DNA of 64,000 nt, taken from positions 1 to 64,000 of the forward strand of contig NZ_JAMGZK010000044.1 in NCBI RefSeq assembly GCF_025564065.1, read 5' to 3'. The notes under the pieces are model-generated. The model ran no database searches. It worked only from the letters and a program-made list of their open reading frames with translations, and was not told the origin of the DNA. The translations under genes and the position numbers were made by a program. The stretch's first letter is position 1. The number at the start of each line of letters is the position of its first letter. This DNA comes from Silvania hatchlandensis. Lineage in GTDB: Bacteria; Pseudomonadota; Gammaproteobacteria; Enterobacterales; Enterobacteriaceae. Of the stretch, positions 20,081 through 29,664 are shown in pieces.

Positions 20081-20431
20081 TTACTCCTGTTCAATTTCCA
20101 GACGGGTGATATGCAGCCCGTCGTCGGCAACGATATTCAAATCGCTGCCGCCGCAGTCCGGGCAGCGGCGCACGCGGTGGGTTAATAGCTGGACATACTG
20201 CTCGCAGTCCCGGCACCAGCATTCCGCCTGCTGCTCTTCCAGATGCAGGTCGCAGCCTTCGGCGACCGTCTCCCGGCATACCAGCTCAAAGCAAAACTGC
20301 AGGGCGCTGCTTTCCACGCAGGAAAACGCGCCAACGCGCAGCCACACGCCGGTGACCCGCTTGGCGTGATGTTCATGAGCCTGGTGTTGAATCAATTCCA
20401 GCGCCTGCTGGCAGAGGGTGATCTCGTGCAT
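20081..20431 (-). CDS. hypA: Nickel metallochaperone HypA
   Basis: 116 aa. The N-terminal MHE binds nickel (His2). The zinc domain has CWCRDC (near 72-77) and CPDCGG (near 92-97). It delivers Ni to hydrogenase 3. First gene of hypABCDE-fhlA, divergent from hycA, with its own sigma54 promoter. Confidence 0.97.
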   Translation of the reverse strand: MHEITLCQQALELIQHQAHEHHAKRVTGVWLRVGAFSCVESSALQFCFELVCRETVAEGCDLHLEEQQAECWCRDCEQYVQLLTHRVRRCPDCGGSDLNIVADDGLHITRLEIEQE

Positions 20432-20463
20432 AGTGCGTTTCCTGGTGACGTCTTACCGGGTAA

Positions 20464-20482
20464 TAGCAATATTGATGCCAGG
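20464..20482 (-). promoter_or_regulatory. sigma54 promoter of hypA operon
   Basis: Reading the minus strand: TGGCATCAATATTGCTA, with GG (20479-20478) and GC (20467-20466) exactly ten bases apart, the -24/-12 spacing. The predicted start is about 25 bases upstream of hypA. FhlA is the likely activator. Confidence 0.85.
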
Positions 20483-20527
20483 TTTTAGTTAAAGCCGGGG
20501 AGAGGGTGTCTGCGCGCGGACAAAGAT

Positions 20528-20552
20528 GACGAAATGACATGTCATTTTGTGT
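20528..20552. promoter_or_regulatory. Candidate FhlA upstream activating site between hypA and hycA
   Basis: A perfect 16-base palindrome AAATGACATGTCATTT (20532-20547), preceded by GACG, is about 60 bases from both divergent sigma54 promoters. E. coli FhlA sites contain similar ATTTCG/CGAAAT-type elements. The shared CG(N)AAATGACA half is also in the other putative sites in this window. Confidence 0.7.
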
Positions 20553-20603
20553 TGTTATTCACAACTTAAATTCAATTAATTATATAAATCAATAAGTTAA
20601 AAA

Positions 20604-20620
20604 TTGGCATGGAACGTGCT
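20604..20620 (+). promoter_or_regulatory. sigma54 promoter of hycA operon
   Basis: TTGGCATGGAACGTGCT has GG at 20606-20607 and GC at 20618-20619, with exactly ten bases between. It lies about 45 bases upstream of the hycA ATG. Confidence 0.85.
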
Positions 20621-20663
20621 TAATGCAGTCAACTTCTTCAAAAAGAGCATTAGGTATTTCACC

Positions 20664-21122
20664 ATGAACCTTTCCGAATTAAGCGAGAAAGCAAATTTTA
20701 TTGCCGGACAGCAGCGCGTCCTGCGTACCCACTGGAATCACTACGGCAACTCATTGATTCAGGGCATTACGCTGTCTAAAGCCAGTCTGCACCTGAGCGT
20801 GGCCAGCAATACGGATAGCGGGCTGGGCTTCTGGCTGTTCGACCACTTCCTGATCCGCGTCACCCCTGAACAGGCGTTCAACGGCCATGTCTTTCACTAC
20901 ACCGTCGAAGCGCGGGACGAACAGGCCAGCGTGCTGATTGCCCGCGCCCGGCTGGGCGCTGACGGCCTGCTCGACGGCAGCATCAGCGTGGATGAGCGCG
21001 AGGCGGTGCTGTCTCATTTCCTCGATACCATCAGCGGGATCTACGCCGCGCTCTATCAGGCAACCGAACGCGGCGAATCGCTGACGCTCGAGACGCTCGC
21101 CAAACACCACGCTGTGGCCTGA
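20664..21122 (+). CDS. hycA: FHL regulatory protein HycA
   Basis: 152 aa from the ATG at 20664 (E. coli 153). The in-frame start at 20604 is rejected because it would lie on the sigma54 promoter. HycA reduces expression of the formate regulon, possibly by opposing FhlA. The sequence is diverged but collinear (SEKANFIA..., QGITLSKA). First gene of the hyc operon. Confidence 0.92.
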   Translation: MNLSELSEKANFIAGQQRVLRTHWNHYGNSLIQGITLSKASLHLSVASNTDSGLGFWLFDHFLIRVTPEQAFNGHVFHYTVEARDEQASVLIARARLGADGLLDGSISVDEREAVLSHFLDTISGIYAALYQATERGESLTLETLAKHHAVA

Positions 21123-21128
21123 ATACGC

Positions 21129-21178
21129 TGTCGACAGGTGTCGAAATGACACTTTCGACACTTATCGTCAAAAATGAC
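21129..21178. promoter_or_regulatory. Candidate FhlA site between hycA and hycB
   Basis: Perfect inverted arms GTGTCGAAA (21138-21146) / TTTCGACAC (21153-21161) enclose TGACAC, and CGTCAAAAATGAC follows at 21166-21178. FhlA is known to bind the hycA-hycB intergenic region in E. coli. These repeats are the probable site here. Confidence 0.65.
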
Positions 21179-21197
21179 TCTCACCAGAGGACTCCAG

Positions 21198-21806
21198 GTG
21201 AATCGTTTTGTAATTGCTGATCCTACGCTGTGTATCGGCTGCCACACCTGTGAGGCGGCCTGCTCAGAGACCCATCGCCTGCATGGCCTGCAAAGCCAGG
21301 CGCGACTGAAAGTGATGCGTAACCGCAATGACTCCGCGCCGCAGCTTTGCCACCAGTGCGAGGACGCCCCCTGCGCCCAGGTGTGCCCGGTTAACGCCAT
21401 CACCCGCATTGACGGCGCCATCCAGCTGAATGAAAGCCTGTGCGTCAGCTGCAAGCTGTGCGGCATTGCCTGTCCGTTTGGCGCCGTGGAGTTTGGCGGC
21501 AGCCGTCCGCGGGCGATCCCTGCCAACAGCAACACCAGCAAGGCGCCGATGGCACCACCGGCACCCGCCCGCGTCAGCCCGTTCCTTGACTGGGTGCCGG
21601 GCGTGCGCGCCATCGCGGTGAAGTGCGACCTGTGCTACTTCGACCCGGACGGCCCTGCATGCGTGCGCACCTGTCCGACCCAATCCCTGCGGCTGGTCAA
21701 TAACGACGACATCGCCCGCGCCAGCAAGCGCAAGCGTGAACTCACCATGAATACCGATCTGGGCGATCTGTCGCTGTTCCAGTCGCAACAAGGAGAGCGC
21801 GGATGA
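21198..21806 (+). CDS. hycB: Hydrogenase 3 iron-sulfur protein HycB
   Basis: 202 aa from GTG at 21198 with AGAGG upstream; E. coli also begins MNRFVIAD from GTG. An ATG at 21174 is rejected because it falls in the FhlA site. Four Cys clusters (CIGCHTCEAAC near 12-22, CHQCEDAPCAQVC near 53-65, CVSCKLCGIAC near 84-94, CDLCYFDPDGPACVRTC near 148-165) would hold four 4Fe-4S centres. It is the electron link between FdhF and the HycFG chain. Confidence 0.95.
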   Translation: MNRFVIADPTLCIGCHTCEAACSETHRLHGLQSQARLKVMRNRNDSAPQLCHQCEDAPCAQVCPVNAITRIDGAIQLNESLCVSCKLCGIACPFGAVEFGGSRPRAIPANSNTSKAPMAPPAPARVSPFLDWVPGVRAIAVKCDLCYFDPDGPACVRTCPTQSLRLVNNDDIARASKRKRELTMNTDLGDLSLFQSQQGERG

Positions 21807-23635
21807 ACGCCTTTTCGTTAATTAACCCGGCGCTGGGTCTGTTCCTGATAAGCGCCGTGCTGGCGTTTATCTTCTGCGCCCACAAGCCCCTGAGCGGCGC
21901 CATCGCCGGGATCGGCGGGGTGATTGCCAGTGCCATGACGGTGATGGCAGGGGTTATTACCCTGCTGGCCGACCCGCAGACCCTGGCGCTGCACGGGCAG
22001 ATTGCCTGGCTGCACGCCGGGATGCAGTTGACCGGTATCCGCGCGGTGTGGCTTATCGCCATTGGTCTGCCAGCCTGTCTTATCAGTCTGTTTACCATCG
22101 CCTGGCAGCGTCACCCGCAGGTGAAAAATACCGGCGTGCTGGCGAACCTGCTGATAGCCGCCGCGGTGGCGGCCATCGTCGCCGATAACCTCGGCTGGCT
22201 GGTGGTGATGGCTGAAATCATGGCCCTGTGCGCCGCGTTCCTTACCGGCTGCGCCCAGTCCGGCAAGCTGTGGTTTGTGCTGGGTCGTCTGGGTACGCTG
22301 CTGCTGGCACTTGCCTGCTGGCAGGCGTGGCAGTTCTACGGCACCCTGGATTTTGTGGCCATGAATGCCATGGCCACCGCGCAGGCTCCGGGTGCCAGCG
22401 TCTGGCTGCCGGGTCTGGCGGGCTTTGGCCTGCTGGCGGGCGTCATCCCGCTGCACGGCTGGGCACCTCAGGCGCATGCTAACGCCAGCGCCCCGGCTGC
22501 CGCGCTGTTCTCCACCGTCGTCATGAAGGTCGGGCTGTACGGCATGCTCACCGTGTCCCTTAGCGGCGCGTTACCGCCGCTGTGGCTCGGGGTGCTGCTG
22601 CTGGTGATGGGGATGATCACCGCCTTTATCGGCGGGCTGTACGCGCTGATGGAGCACAACATCCAGCGCCTGCTGGCGTACCACACCCTGGAAAACATCG
22701 GCATTATCCTGCTCGGCCTGGGTGCGGGCGTCACCGGTATTGCTCTGCACAGCCCCCTGCTGATTGCGCTGGGCTTCACCGGGGGGCTCTATCACCTGGT
22801 CAGCCACGGTCTGTTTAAAACCACGCTGTTCCTCGGCGCGGGCGCGGTGTGGTATCGCACCGGCCATCGCGACATCGAGAAGCTGGGCGGCATCGGCAAA
22901 AAAATGCCGCTGATCTCGCTTGCCATGCTGGTGGGGCTGATGGCGATGGCCGCATTGCCGCCGCTGAACGGCTTTGCCGGAGAGTGGGTGATCTATCAAT
23001 CCTTCTTTAACCTCGGCACCCACGACGCCTTTATCGCCCGGCTTTTAGGGCCGCTGCTGGCGGTCGGTCTGGCCATTACCGGCGCGCTGGCGGTGATGTG
23101 TATGGCGAAAGTCTACGGCGTCACCTTCCTGGGCGCACCGCGCACCGCAGAAGCGGAAAATGCGCACGGCGCGCCTTGGCTGATGACCGTCAGTACCGTG
23201 CTGGCGGCGTTGTGCTGCGTGGCGGGGGGCGTTGCTGCCCCCTGGTTCCTGCCCGTGATTAGCCGCATGTTCCCGATGAGTGGCGGCGCTGTCTCCACCG
23301 TCTCGCCGCCGACGATCGCTCTGCTGCTGATCGCAGGGCTGCTGCTGCCGTTTATCGTGATGGTCATTTTCAAAGGCAACCGCCTGCCGAACCGCTCCCG
23401 CGGCTCAGCCTGGGTGTGCGGATACGACCATGAACAAGCGATGGTGATCACCGCCCACGGCTTTGCGATGCCGGTCAAAGAGTCGTTTGCGCCGGTGCTG
23501 AAGCTGCGCAAATGGCTGAACCCGGTGCGCTTTATCCCCGGCTGGCAGTGCGAATGCACCGCCGTGTTGTTCCACCGTATCGCCCTGATTGAGCTGGCGG
23601 TGCTGGTGGTGGTTATTGTGTCCCGAGGAGCCTGA
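21803..23635 (+). CDS. hycC: Hydrogenase 3 membrane subunit HycC
   Basis: 610 aa (E. coli 608). NuoL/MrpA-type antiporter-like subunit with about 15 transmembrane helices. Charged residues inside helices follow the proton-channel pattern of complex I (HGWAPQAHANASAPAAALF near 215-235 and HGLFKTTLF near 334-342). It anchors the FHL complex and may couple H2 evolution to ion movement. The stop-start overlap with hycB is 4 bases. Confidence 0.97.
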   Translation: MNAFSLINPALGLFLISAVLAFIFCAHKPLSGAIAGIGGVIASAMTVMAGVITLLADPQTLALHGQIAWLHAGMQLTGIRAVWLIAIGLPACLISLFTIAWQRHPQVKNTGVLANLLIAAAVAAIVADNLGWLVVMAEIMALCAAFLTGCAQSGKLWFVLGRLGTLLLALACWQAWQFYGTLDFVAMNAMATAQAPGASVWLPGLAGFGLLAGVIPLHGWAPQAHANASAPAAALFSTVVMKVGLYGMLTVSLSGALPPLWLGVLLLVMGMITAFIGGLYALMEHNIQRLLAYHTLENIGIILLGLGAGVTGIALHSPLLIALGFTGGLYHLVSHGLFKTTLFLGAGAVWYRTGHRDIEKLGGIGKKMPLISLAMLVGLMAMAALPPLNGFAGEWVIYQSFFNLGTHDAFIARLLGPLLAVGLAITGALAVMCMAKVYGVTFLGAPRTAEAENAHGAPWLMTVSTVLAALCCVAGGVAAPWFLPVISRMFPMSGGAVSTVSPPTIALLLIAGLLLPFIVMVIFKGNRLPNRSRGSAWVCGYDHEQAMVITAHGFAMPVKESFAPVLKLRKWLNPVRFIPGWQCECTAVLFHRIALIELAVLVVVIVSRGA

Positions 23636-23637
23636 AC

Positions 23638-24561
23638 ATGACTTTACTCTTTGCATTGATTCAGGCGCTGGTGCTGTTTGCCGTGGCGCCGCTGCTGGCC
23701 GGTATTACCCGTGTGGCGCGTGCCCGTCTGCATACCCGTCGCGGGCCGGATATCTTCCAGGAGTATCGGGATCTGGTGAAACTGCTGGGCCGCCAGAGCG
23801 TGGGCCCGGCGGCCTCCGGCTGGGTGTTCCGCCTGATGCCGTTGGTGATGGTGGGGGTGATGTTCGCCATTGCTACCGCGTTGCCGGTGGTGACTGTTGC
23901 CTCACCCGTCCCGGCACTCGGCGACCTGATCACCCTGATTTATCTCTTCGCCATCGCGCGTTTCTTCTTCGCCATCGCCGGGCTGGATACCGGCAGCCCG
24001 TTCACCGGGATTGGCGCAAGTCGTGAAGCGATGCTTGGCGTACTGGTGGAGCCGATCCTGCTGCTGGGCCTGTGGGTTGCGGCGCAGGTAGCGGGCACCA
24101 CCCATATCAGCGCGGTAACAGCGACCGTTTACCACTGGCCGGTGGCGCACTCCCTGACGCTGATTCTGGCGATGTGCGCCTGCGCGTTCGCCACCTTTAT
24201 TGAGATGGGCAAACTGCCGTTTGACCTCGCGGAAGCTGAACAAGAGCTGCAGGAAGGCCCGCTGTCGGAATACAGCGGCGCAGGCTTTGCGGTGCTGAAG
24301 TGGGGCATCAGCCTGAAACAGCTGGTGGTGCTGCAGATGTTCGTCGGGGTGTTTATTCCCTGGGGACAGATGACGCAGTTTTCCGTCGGCGGCCTGCTGC
24401 TGGCTATCGCGATCGCAGCCGTCAAGCTGGTGGCTGGCGTGCTGGTGATTGCGCTGTTCGAGAACAGCATGGCGCGCCTGCGCTTTAACGCCACCTCCCG
24501 TATTACCTGGGCCGGTTTTGGTCTGGCATTTTTAGCTTTCGTCTCCTTGCTGGCGGCGTGA
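23638..24561 (+). CDS. hycD: Hydrogenase 3 membrane subunit HycD
   Basis: 307 aa, the E. coli length. NuoH-like with eight hydrophobic segments. RRGPDIFQEYRDLVKLL (near 35-51) and the acidic loop FDLAEAEQEL (near 197-207) are the NuoH-type quinone/charge motifs. With HycC it carries the soluble arm (HycE, F, G, B). Confidence 0.97.
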   Translation: MTLLFALIQALVLFAVAPLLAGITRVARARLHTRRGPDIFQEYRDLVKLLGRQSVGPAASGWVFRLMPLVMVGVMFAIATALPVVTVASPVPALGDLITLIYLFAIARFFFAIAGLDTGSPFTGIGASREAMLGVLVEPILLLGLWVAAQVAGTTHISAVTATVYHWPVAHSLTLILAMCACAFATFIEMGKLPFDLAEAEQELQEGPLSEYSGAGFAVLKWGISLKQLVVLQMFVGVFIPWGQMTQFSVGGLLLAIAIAAVKLVAGVLVIALFENSMARLRFNATSRITWAGFGLAFLAFVSLLAA

Positions 24562-24576
24562 TTGTAGAGAATAACC

Positions 24577-26286
24577 ATGTCTGAAGAAAAAGTAGGTCAA
24601 CACTATCTCGCCGCGCTGCATCAGGCCTTCCCTGGCGTTGTGCTGGATGAGGCCTGGCAGACCAAAGATCAAATCACCGTGACGGTGAAAATCAACTATC
24701 TGCCGGAAGTGGTCGAGTTCCTGTACTACAAGCAGGGCGGCTGGCTGTCGGTGCTGTTTGGCAATGACGAACGCCAGCTCTGCGGCAGCTACGCCGTCTA
24801 CTACGTGCTGTCGATGGAGCAGGGCACCCGCTGCTGGCTCACCGTGCGCGTGGAAGTGGACGCCGACAAACCGGAGTTCCCGTCCGTCACCCCGCGTGTG
24901 CCTGCTGCCGTCTGGGGCGAGCGCGAAGTGCGCGACATGTACGGCCTGATCCCCGTTGGCCTGCCGGACGAACGTCGGCTGGTGCTGCCGGATGACTGGC
25001 CGGACGAACTCTATCCGCTGCGTAAAGACAGCATGGACTACCGTCAGCGCCCGGCCCCGACCACCGATAAAGAAACCTACGAATTCATTAACGAACTCGG
25101 CGACAAGAAAAACAACGTGGTGCCGATTGGCCCGCTGCACGTCACCTCCGACGAACCGGGCCACTTCCGTCTGTTCGTTGACGGCGAGAACATTATCGAC
25201 GCCGACTACCGCCTGTTCTACGTTCATCGCGGGATGGAAAAGCTGGCGGAAACGCGGATGGGCTACAACGAAGTCACCTTCCTGTCGGACCGCGTGTGCG
25301 GCATCTGCGGCTTTGCCCACAGCACCGCCTACACCACCTCGGTGGAGAACGCGATGGGGATCGTGGTGCCGGAACGCGCCCAGATGATCCGCGCCATCCT
25401 TCTGGAAGTGGAGCGTCTGCACTCGCACCTGTTGAACCTCGGCCTGGCCTGCCACTTCGTTGGCTTCGACTCCGGCTTTATGCAGTTCTTCCGCGTACGT
25501 GAAACCTCCATGAAGATGGCGGAGATCCTCACCGGGGCGCGTAAAACCTACGGCCTGAACCTGATCGGCGGCATCCGTCGCGATCTGCTGAAAGACGACA
25601 TGATCCAGACCCGCCTGCTGGCCCAGCAGATGCGCCGCGAGGTGCAGGATCTGGTGGATATTCTGCTGAGTACGCCGAACATCGACCAGCGCACCGTCGG
25701 CGTGGGCCGCCTCGACCCGCAGATCGCCCGCGACTTCAGCAACGTCGGCCCGATGGTGCGCGCCAGCGGCCACGCCCGCGACACCCGCGCCGATCACCCG
25801 TTTGTCGGTTACGGCCTGCTGCCGATGGAAGTCCACGTCGAGCAGGGCTGCGACGTGATTTCGCGTCTGAAAGTGCGCATCAACGAAGTCTACACCGCCC
25901 TGAACATGATCGACTTCGGGCTCGACAACCTGCCGGGCGGCGAGCTGATGGTGGAAGGCTTTACCTACATCCCGAACCGCTTTGCGCTGGGCTTTAGCGA
26001 AGCGCCGCGCGGGGATGATATCCACTGGAGCATGACCGGCGACAACCAGAAGCTGTGGCGCTGGCGCTGCCGGGCGGCCACCTACGCCAACTGGCCAACC
26101 CTGCGCTACATGCTGCGCGGCAACACCGTCTCTGACGCGCCGCTGATTATCGGCAGCCTCGACCCGTGCTACTCCTGCACCGACCGCATGACGGTGGTGG
26201 ACGTGCGGAAGAAGAAAAGCAAGGTGGTTCCGTATAAAGAACTGGAACGCTACAGCATCGAACGCAAAAACTCGCCGCTGAAATAA
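24577..26286 (+). CDS. hycE: Hydrogenase 3 large subunit HycE
   Basis: 569 aa, exactly the E. coli length. The N-terminal 165 residues resemble the 30-kDa subunit of complex I, and the rest is the 49-kDa/NiFe large subunit. Nickel ligands are Cys241 and Cys244 (RVCGICGFAHS) and Cys531 and Cys534 (DPCYSCTDR). HycI cuts after Arg537, before Met538, removing 32 residues; that site is intact. The enzyme reduces protons to H2. Encoded between hycD and hycF. Confidence 0.98.
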   Translation: MSEEKVGQHYLAALHQAFPGVVLDEAWQTKDQITVTVKINYLPEVVEFLYYKQGGWLSVLFGNDERQLCGSYAVYYVLSMEQGTRCWLTVRVEVDADKPEFPSVTPRVPAAVWGEREVRDMYGLIPVGLPDERRLVLPDDWPDELYPLRKDSMDYRQRPAPTTDKETYEFINELGDKKNNVVPIGPLHVTSDEPGHFRLFVDGENIIDADYRLFYVHRGMEKLAETRMGYNEVTFLSDRVCGICGFAHSTAYTTSVENAMGIVVPERAQMIRAILLEVERLHSHLLNLGLACHFVGFDSGFMQFFRVRETSMKMAEILTGARKTYGLNLIGGIRRDLLKDDMIQTRLLAQQMRREVQDLVDILLSTPNIDQRTVGVGRLDPQIARDFSNVGPMVRASGHARDTRADHPFVGYGLLPMEVHVEQGCDVISRLKVRINEVYTALNMIDFGLDNLPGGELMVEGFTYIPNRFALGFSEAPRGDDIHWSMTGDNQKLWRWRCRAATYANWPTLRYMLRGNTVSDAPLIIGSLDPCYSCTDRMTVVDVRKKKSKVVPYKELERYSIERKNSPLK

Positions 26287-26298
26287 CCCGGAGCACCC

Positions 26299-26844
26299 AT
26301 GTTTACGTTTATTAAAAAAGTCATCAAAACCGGCGTGGTCACGGAGTCCTATCCGCTGCAGCCGATTGCGGTCGACAAAAATATGCGCGGCAAGCCGGAG
26401 CATAACCCGCAGCAGTGCATCGGCTGCGCGGCCTGCGTGAATGCCTGTCCGTCGAACGCCCTGACGGTGGAAACCGATCTGCAGTTCGGCCAGTTGACCT
26501 GGCAGTTCAACCTCGGGCGCTGCATCTTTTGCGGGCGCTGCGAAGAGGTCTGCCCGACCACGGCCATCAAGCTGTCGCAGGAGTACGAGCTGGCGGTGTG
26601 GAGCAAAGCCGATTTCCTGCAGCAGTCGCGCTTTGATATCTGCCACTGCCGGGTGTGCGAGCGCCCGTATGCGGTCCAGAAAGAGATCGATTACGTGATT
26701 GAACTGCTGCGCCACAACGGCGACAAACGCGCCGAATCGCACCGGGAGAGTTTTGAAACCTGCCCGGACTGCAAGCGCCTGCAGGGGCTGACCCCGTCGG
26801 ACAAAATCCATCTGACCCGCGAAATGAAGGAAGCGACACGATGA
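26299..26844 (+). CDS. hycF: Hydrogenase 3 iron-sulfur protein HycF
   Basis: 181 aa (E. coli 180). NuoI-like, with two 4Fe-4S motifs [12 protein letters not shown] (near 41-52) and [12 protein letters not shown] (near 75-86). A C-terminal four-cysteine patch (CHCRVCERP and CPDCKR) resembles a zinc knuckle or rubredoxin-like site. The stop overlaps hycG by 4 bases. Confidence 0.97.
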   Translation: MFTFIKKVIKTGVVTESYPLQPIAVDKNMRGKPEHNPQQCIGCAACVNACPSNALTVETDLQFGQLTWQFNLGRCIFCGRCEEVCPTTAIKLSQEYELAVWSKADFLQQSRFDICHCRVCERPYAVQKEIDYVIELLRHNGDKRAESHRESFETCPDCKRLQGLTPSDKIHLTREMKEATR

Positions 26845-27605
26845 GCGAACTGTTAGGGCCGCGTAACGAACAGGGGATCCCGGTGCCGGTGACGGTGGAC
26901 GACTCCATCGCCAGTATGAAGGCCTCGCTGCTGAAAAAAATTAAGCGTTCTGCCTATGTCTACCGCGTGGACTGCGGCGGCTGCAACGGGTGTGAAATCG
27001 AAATCTTCGCCACCCTGTCGCCGATTTTCGACACCGAACGCTTCGGCATCAAAGTGGTGCCATCCCCGCGCCACGCCGATATTCTGCTGTTTACCGGCGC
27101 GGTGACCCGCGCGATGCGCTCCCCGGCGCTGCGCGCGTGGGAATCGGCCCCCGATCCAAAAATCTGTATCTCTTACGGGGCCTGCGGCAACTCCGGCGGC
27201 ATCTTCCACGACCTGTACTGCGTCTGGGGCGGCACCGACAAAATCGTGCCGGTGGACGTGTACATTCCCGGCTGCCCGCCGTCGCCTGCCGCCACCCTGT
27301 ACGGCTTTGCAATGGCACTGGGGCTTTTAGAGCAGAAAATCCACGCCCGCGAGCCGGGGGCGCTGGACAACCAGCCCGCGGAGATCCTGCATCCGGAAAT
27401 GCTACAGCCGCTGCGGGTACGCATCGATCGCGCCGCGCGCCGTCTGGCGGGCTACCGCTACGGTCGCCAGATCGCCGACGACTTTATGCGTCATCTGATC
27501 GAGGGCGACGAGAGCGTGGCCCGCTGGCTGGCGCACGAGAACGACCCGCGCCTGAACGAAATCGTCGGCAACCTCATTGAGGTGGTCGGGCAGGAGCGTA
27601 TCTGA
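26841..27605 (+). CDS. hycG: Hydrogenase 3 small subunit HycG
   Basis: 254 aa (E. coli 255). NuoB-like subunit carrying the proximal 4Fe-4S cluster next to the NiFe centre. [10 protein letters not shown] (near 45-54), the Cys in [10 protein letters not shown] (near 114) and PGCPPSP (near 143-149) provide ligands. Its stop and the hycH start overlap by one base. Confidence 0.97.
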   Translation: MSELLGPRNEQGIPVPVTVDDSIASMKASLLKKIKRSAYVYRVDCGGCNGCEIEIFATLSPIFDTERFGIKVVPSPRHADILLFTGAVTRAMRSPALRAWESAPDPKICISYGACGNSGGIFHDLYCVWGGTDKIVPVDVYIPGCPPSPAATLYGFAMALGLLEQKIHAREPGALDNQPAEILHPEMLQPLRVRIDRAARRLAGYRYGRQIADDFMRHLIEGDESVARWLAHENDPRLNEIVGNLIEVVGQERI

Positions 27606-28015
27606 TGAGTGAGACGGTGGTATTCAGCCAGCTTAGCCGTAAGTTCATTGACGAAAGTGACGACACCCCCGACGACGCCCAGCAGGTGATCTACTACGGG
27701 CTGGCGATCGGCCACCATCTGGGGGTCATCGACTGCCTGGAGGCGGCGCTGACCTGCCCGTGGGACGACTATCTGGCGTGGATCGCCACCCTGGAAGCGG
27801 GGAGCGAGGCGCGACGCAAAATGGAAGGCGTGCCGCGCTACGGGGAGATCGTTATCGACGCTAATCATATTGTGATGCTCGCCAACGCCTTCGACGCCGC
27901 AAGGGCAGGGCAGACGGCGCAGCAGCGGGAATGGAGCAGCCACATGCTTAACATGCTCCACGCCATTCACCAGGAAAACGCCATCTATCTGATGGTTCGG
28001 AGGCACCGTGACTGA
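27605..28015 (+). CDS. hycH: Hydrogenase 3 assembly protein HycH
   Basis: 136 aa, the family length. Needed for conversion of the HycE precursor to the mature form in E. coli, mechanism unclear. No metal-binding motif is visible. The start is the ATG in TGATG overlapping hycG; it overlaps hycI by 8 bases. Confidence 0.95.
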   Translation: MSETVVFSQLSRKFIDESDDTPDDAQQVIYYGLAIGHHLGVIDCLEAALTCPWDDYLAWIATLEAGSEARRKMEGVPRYGEIVIDANHIVMLANAFDAARAGQTAQQREWSSHMLNMLHAIHQENAIYLMVRRHRD

Positions 28016-28463
28016 TGTATTACTCTGCGTCGGCAACAGCATGATGGGCGACGATGGGGCCGGTCCGCTGCTGGCCGAGATGTGCCGGGAAACCCCGCGC
28101 GGCGACTGGGTGGTGTTCGACGGCGGCAGCGCCCCGGAGAACGACGTGGTCGCCATCCGCGAGCTACGCCCGGCGCGGCTGCTGATTGTCGATGCGACGG
28201 ATATGGGATTAAACCCAGGTGAGATCCGCCGCATCGACCCGGATGACATCGCCGAGATGTTTATGATGACCACCCACAATATGCCGCTGAACTACCTGGT
28301 GGATCAGCTTAAGGATGATGTGGGGGAGGTGGTTTTCCTCGGGGTTCAGCCGGATATTGTCGGGTTTTATTATCCGATGACGGAGAAGGTGAAAGCTGCG
28401 GTTGAGAGGGTATATGAAAGCCTGGCGGACAGGGATGGGGTGTTGGAGTTTGGGGAGTTGTAG
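28008..28463 (+). CDS. hycI: Hydrogenase 3 maturation endopeptidase HycI
   Basis: 151 aa (E. coli 156), GTG start. Nickel-dependent protease that removes the C-terminal 32 residues of HycE. Motif LCVGNSMMGDDGAGP holds Asp16; DATDMG (near 63) and HNMP (near 90) contribute the other metal ligands. Last gene of the hyc operon. A terminator follows 60 bases later. Confidence 0.97.
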   Translation: MTDVLLCVGNSMMGDDGAGPLLAEMCRETPRGDWVVFDGGSAPENDVVAIRELRPARLLIVDATDMGLNPGEIRRIDPDDIAEMFMMTTHNMPLNYLVDQLKDDVGEVVFLGVQPDIVGFYYPMTEKVKAAVERVYESLADRDGVLEFGEL

Positions 28464-28519
28464 GGGTTTACTGGTACTGAACCTTAACAGGTGTAATGAA
28501 GTAACGAAGGGTTGTGGAA

Positions 28520-28548
28520 AGCGCTCGCGGAGAGGCGGGCGTTTTTTC
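28520..28548 (+). terminator. Terminator after hycI
   Basis: Stem CGCTCGC (28522-28528) / GCGGGCG (28535-28541), with one G-T pair and a 6-base loop, is followed by TTTTTT (28542-28547). It ends the hyc operon and marks the border with the accessory block. Confidence 0.85.
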
Positions 28549-28737
28549 CAGGGCAGGTTGTCAGTTCAGGGATGTGATTTTTTACTAAGGCTGTGGTGAT
28601 GACTGTGGGCAATGTGCCAGGAGCAGAAGTTGAGTGTTGACTCACTGCAAATCCGTCTTACTTATCCCTGATGTTGATAAATGTGAATAAGATTAATACC
28701 ATAAAGAATTATAACTTAACCGACGGCGGTTTAAGCA

Positions 28738-29664
28738 ATGGGCGAGTTTTCAAAATATGTTGGAGAGGTGGGAGAAGAGATAGTCAATGACTTTCTGAAG
28801 CTCTTTGGATGGAAAAACCTATGTAGTAACAAGCAATTAGATTGCTGTGTGGGAGAACATGCAAAAAAGACACATGGAATAGATGCTTTGTATGTCTACA
28901 ACTCTATGCTTCAAAAACAATCATTAGTAAGCGTTGTTGTTTCTGCAAAGTATTCATCAGTACCTTACGATAAAGTCAAAACCACTTTTCGTTCACATTT
29001 CAAAGACTTGGCCCATACCATTGAATGTTATTCAAAATCCCAGTTTAAAAGAACTATAACAAAACAATTTCCTGGTAGTTCAAGGAAAGAAGATATTGGA
29101 GTTTTGTTTTATTTAAATAATGATGAAAGCGACTCAAGCGATAATATTAAAAGTCAAATCATCAATCATAGAATTGATTCAACCCTCAAGTTCAACGCCA
29201 TACATCTCATTGATAACGCAAGAGCTAAATTTTTATACAACTCAATAAACTTTATCAAGAAAAAGCATGGTGAAATATCGTTTTTCTGCCTTAACACTAC
29301 CTTAAATGTTTCATCTTCAACAAGACATTCTAAGATAATGCCTGTTGAATACATTACCTCCCCAATAATTCCCATTTCTGTACCTGATGATAATGGGCGA
29401 AAGTTCATATTAATTTGCGATTTTAATTATAGTAAAGAATCACTAGGGTTGGTATATAAATTGGCTAGAAAGCTTTGTTCCGATTTCGCTAATCATTATG
29501 AAATTTATTTCAATAAATATAATAAACTCACAGACTCCCCTTCAGTTGATGAGGTCAAAATGACGCAGAGCTTTGAAGATGGCTCTGAGGATGTCGTAGG
29601 AGATATTACATTAATCGTTGATTCTTATAACAGCACTTTCAGGAGCATTTCTGATGAAAAATGA
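28738..29664 (+). CDS. Predicted PD-(D/E)xK-like nuclease, GAPS4a-type defence protein
   Basis: 308 aa. AT-rich compared with hyc. The N-terminus MGEFSKYVGEVGEEIVNDFLKLFGW has a helix with Glu13/Glu14 (motif length here given as key residues), then THGIDALY (Asp49) and VVVSAKYSS (Lys71), the spacing of a restriction-endonuclease-like core, although Ser69 replaces the usual Glu. HFKDLAHTIECY (near 97) is a second conserved-looking stretch. From memory these match GapS4a of the GAPS4 anti-phage system. The next gene overlaps by 11 bases. Function in phage defence is inference by family resemblance; no search was run. Confidence 0.65.
   Translation: MGEFSKYVGEVGEEIVNDFLKLFGWKNLCSNKQLDCCVGEHAKKTHGIDALYVYNSMLQKQSLVSVVVSAKYSSVPYDKVKTTFRSHFKDLAHTIECYSKSQFKRTITKQFPGSSRKEDIGVLFYLNNDESDSSDNIKSQIINHRIDSTLKFNAIHLIDNARAKFLYNSINFIKKKHGEISFFCLNTTLNVSSSTRHSKIMPVEYITSPIIPISVPDDNGRKFILICDFNYSKESLGLVYKLARKLCSDFANHYEIYFNKYNKLTDSPSVDEVKMTQSFEDGSEDVVGDITLIVDSYNSTFRSISDEK

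Noticed and set aside
21174..21197. Upstream ATG as the hycB start
   Set aside because: It lies within the CGTCAAAAATGAC element; the GTG at 21198 has a better ribosome site and matches the E. coli N-terminus.
24532..26811. 759-codon minus-strand frame over hycE and hycF
   Set aside because: A shadow of well-recognised hyc genes; low-complexity His/Val/Ala composition.
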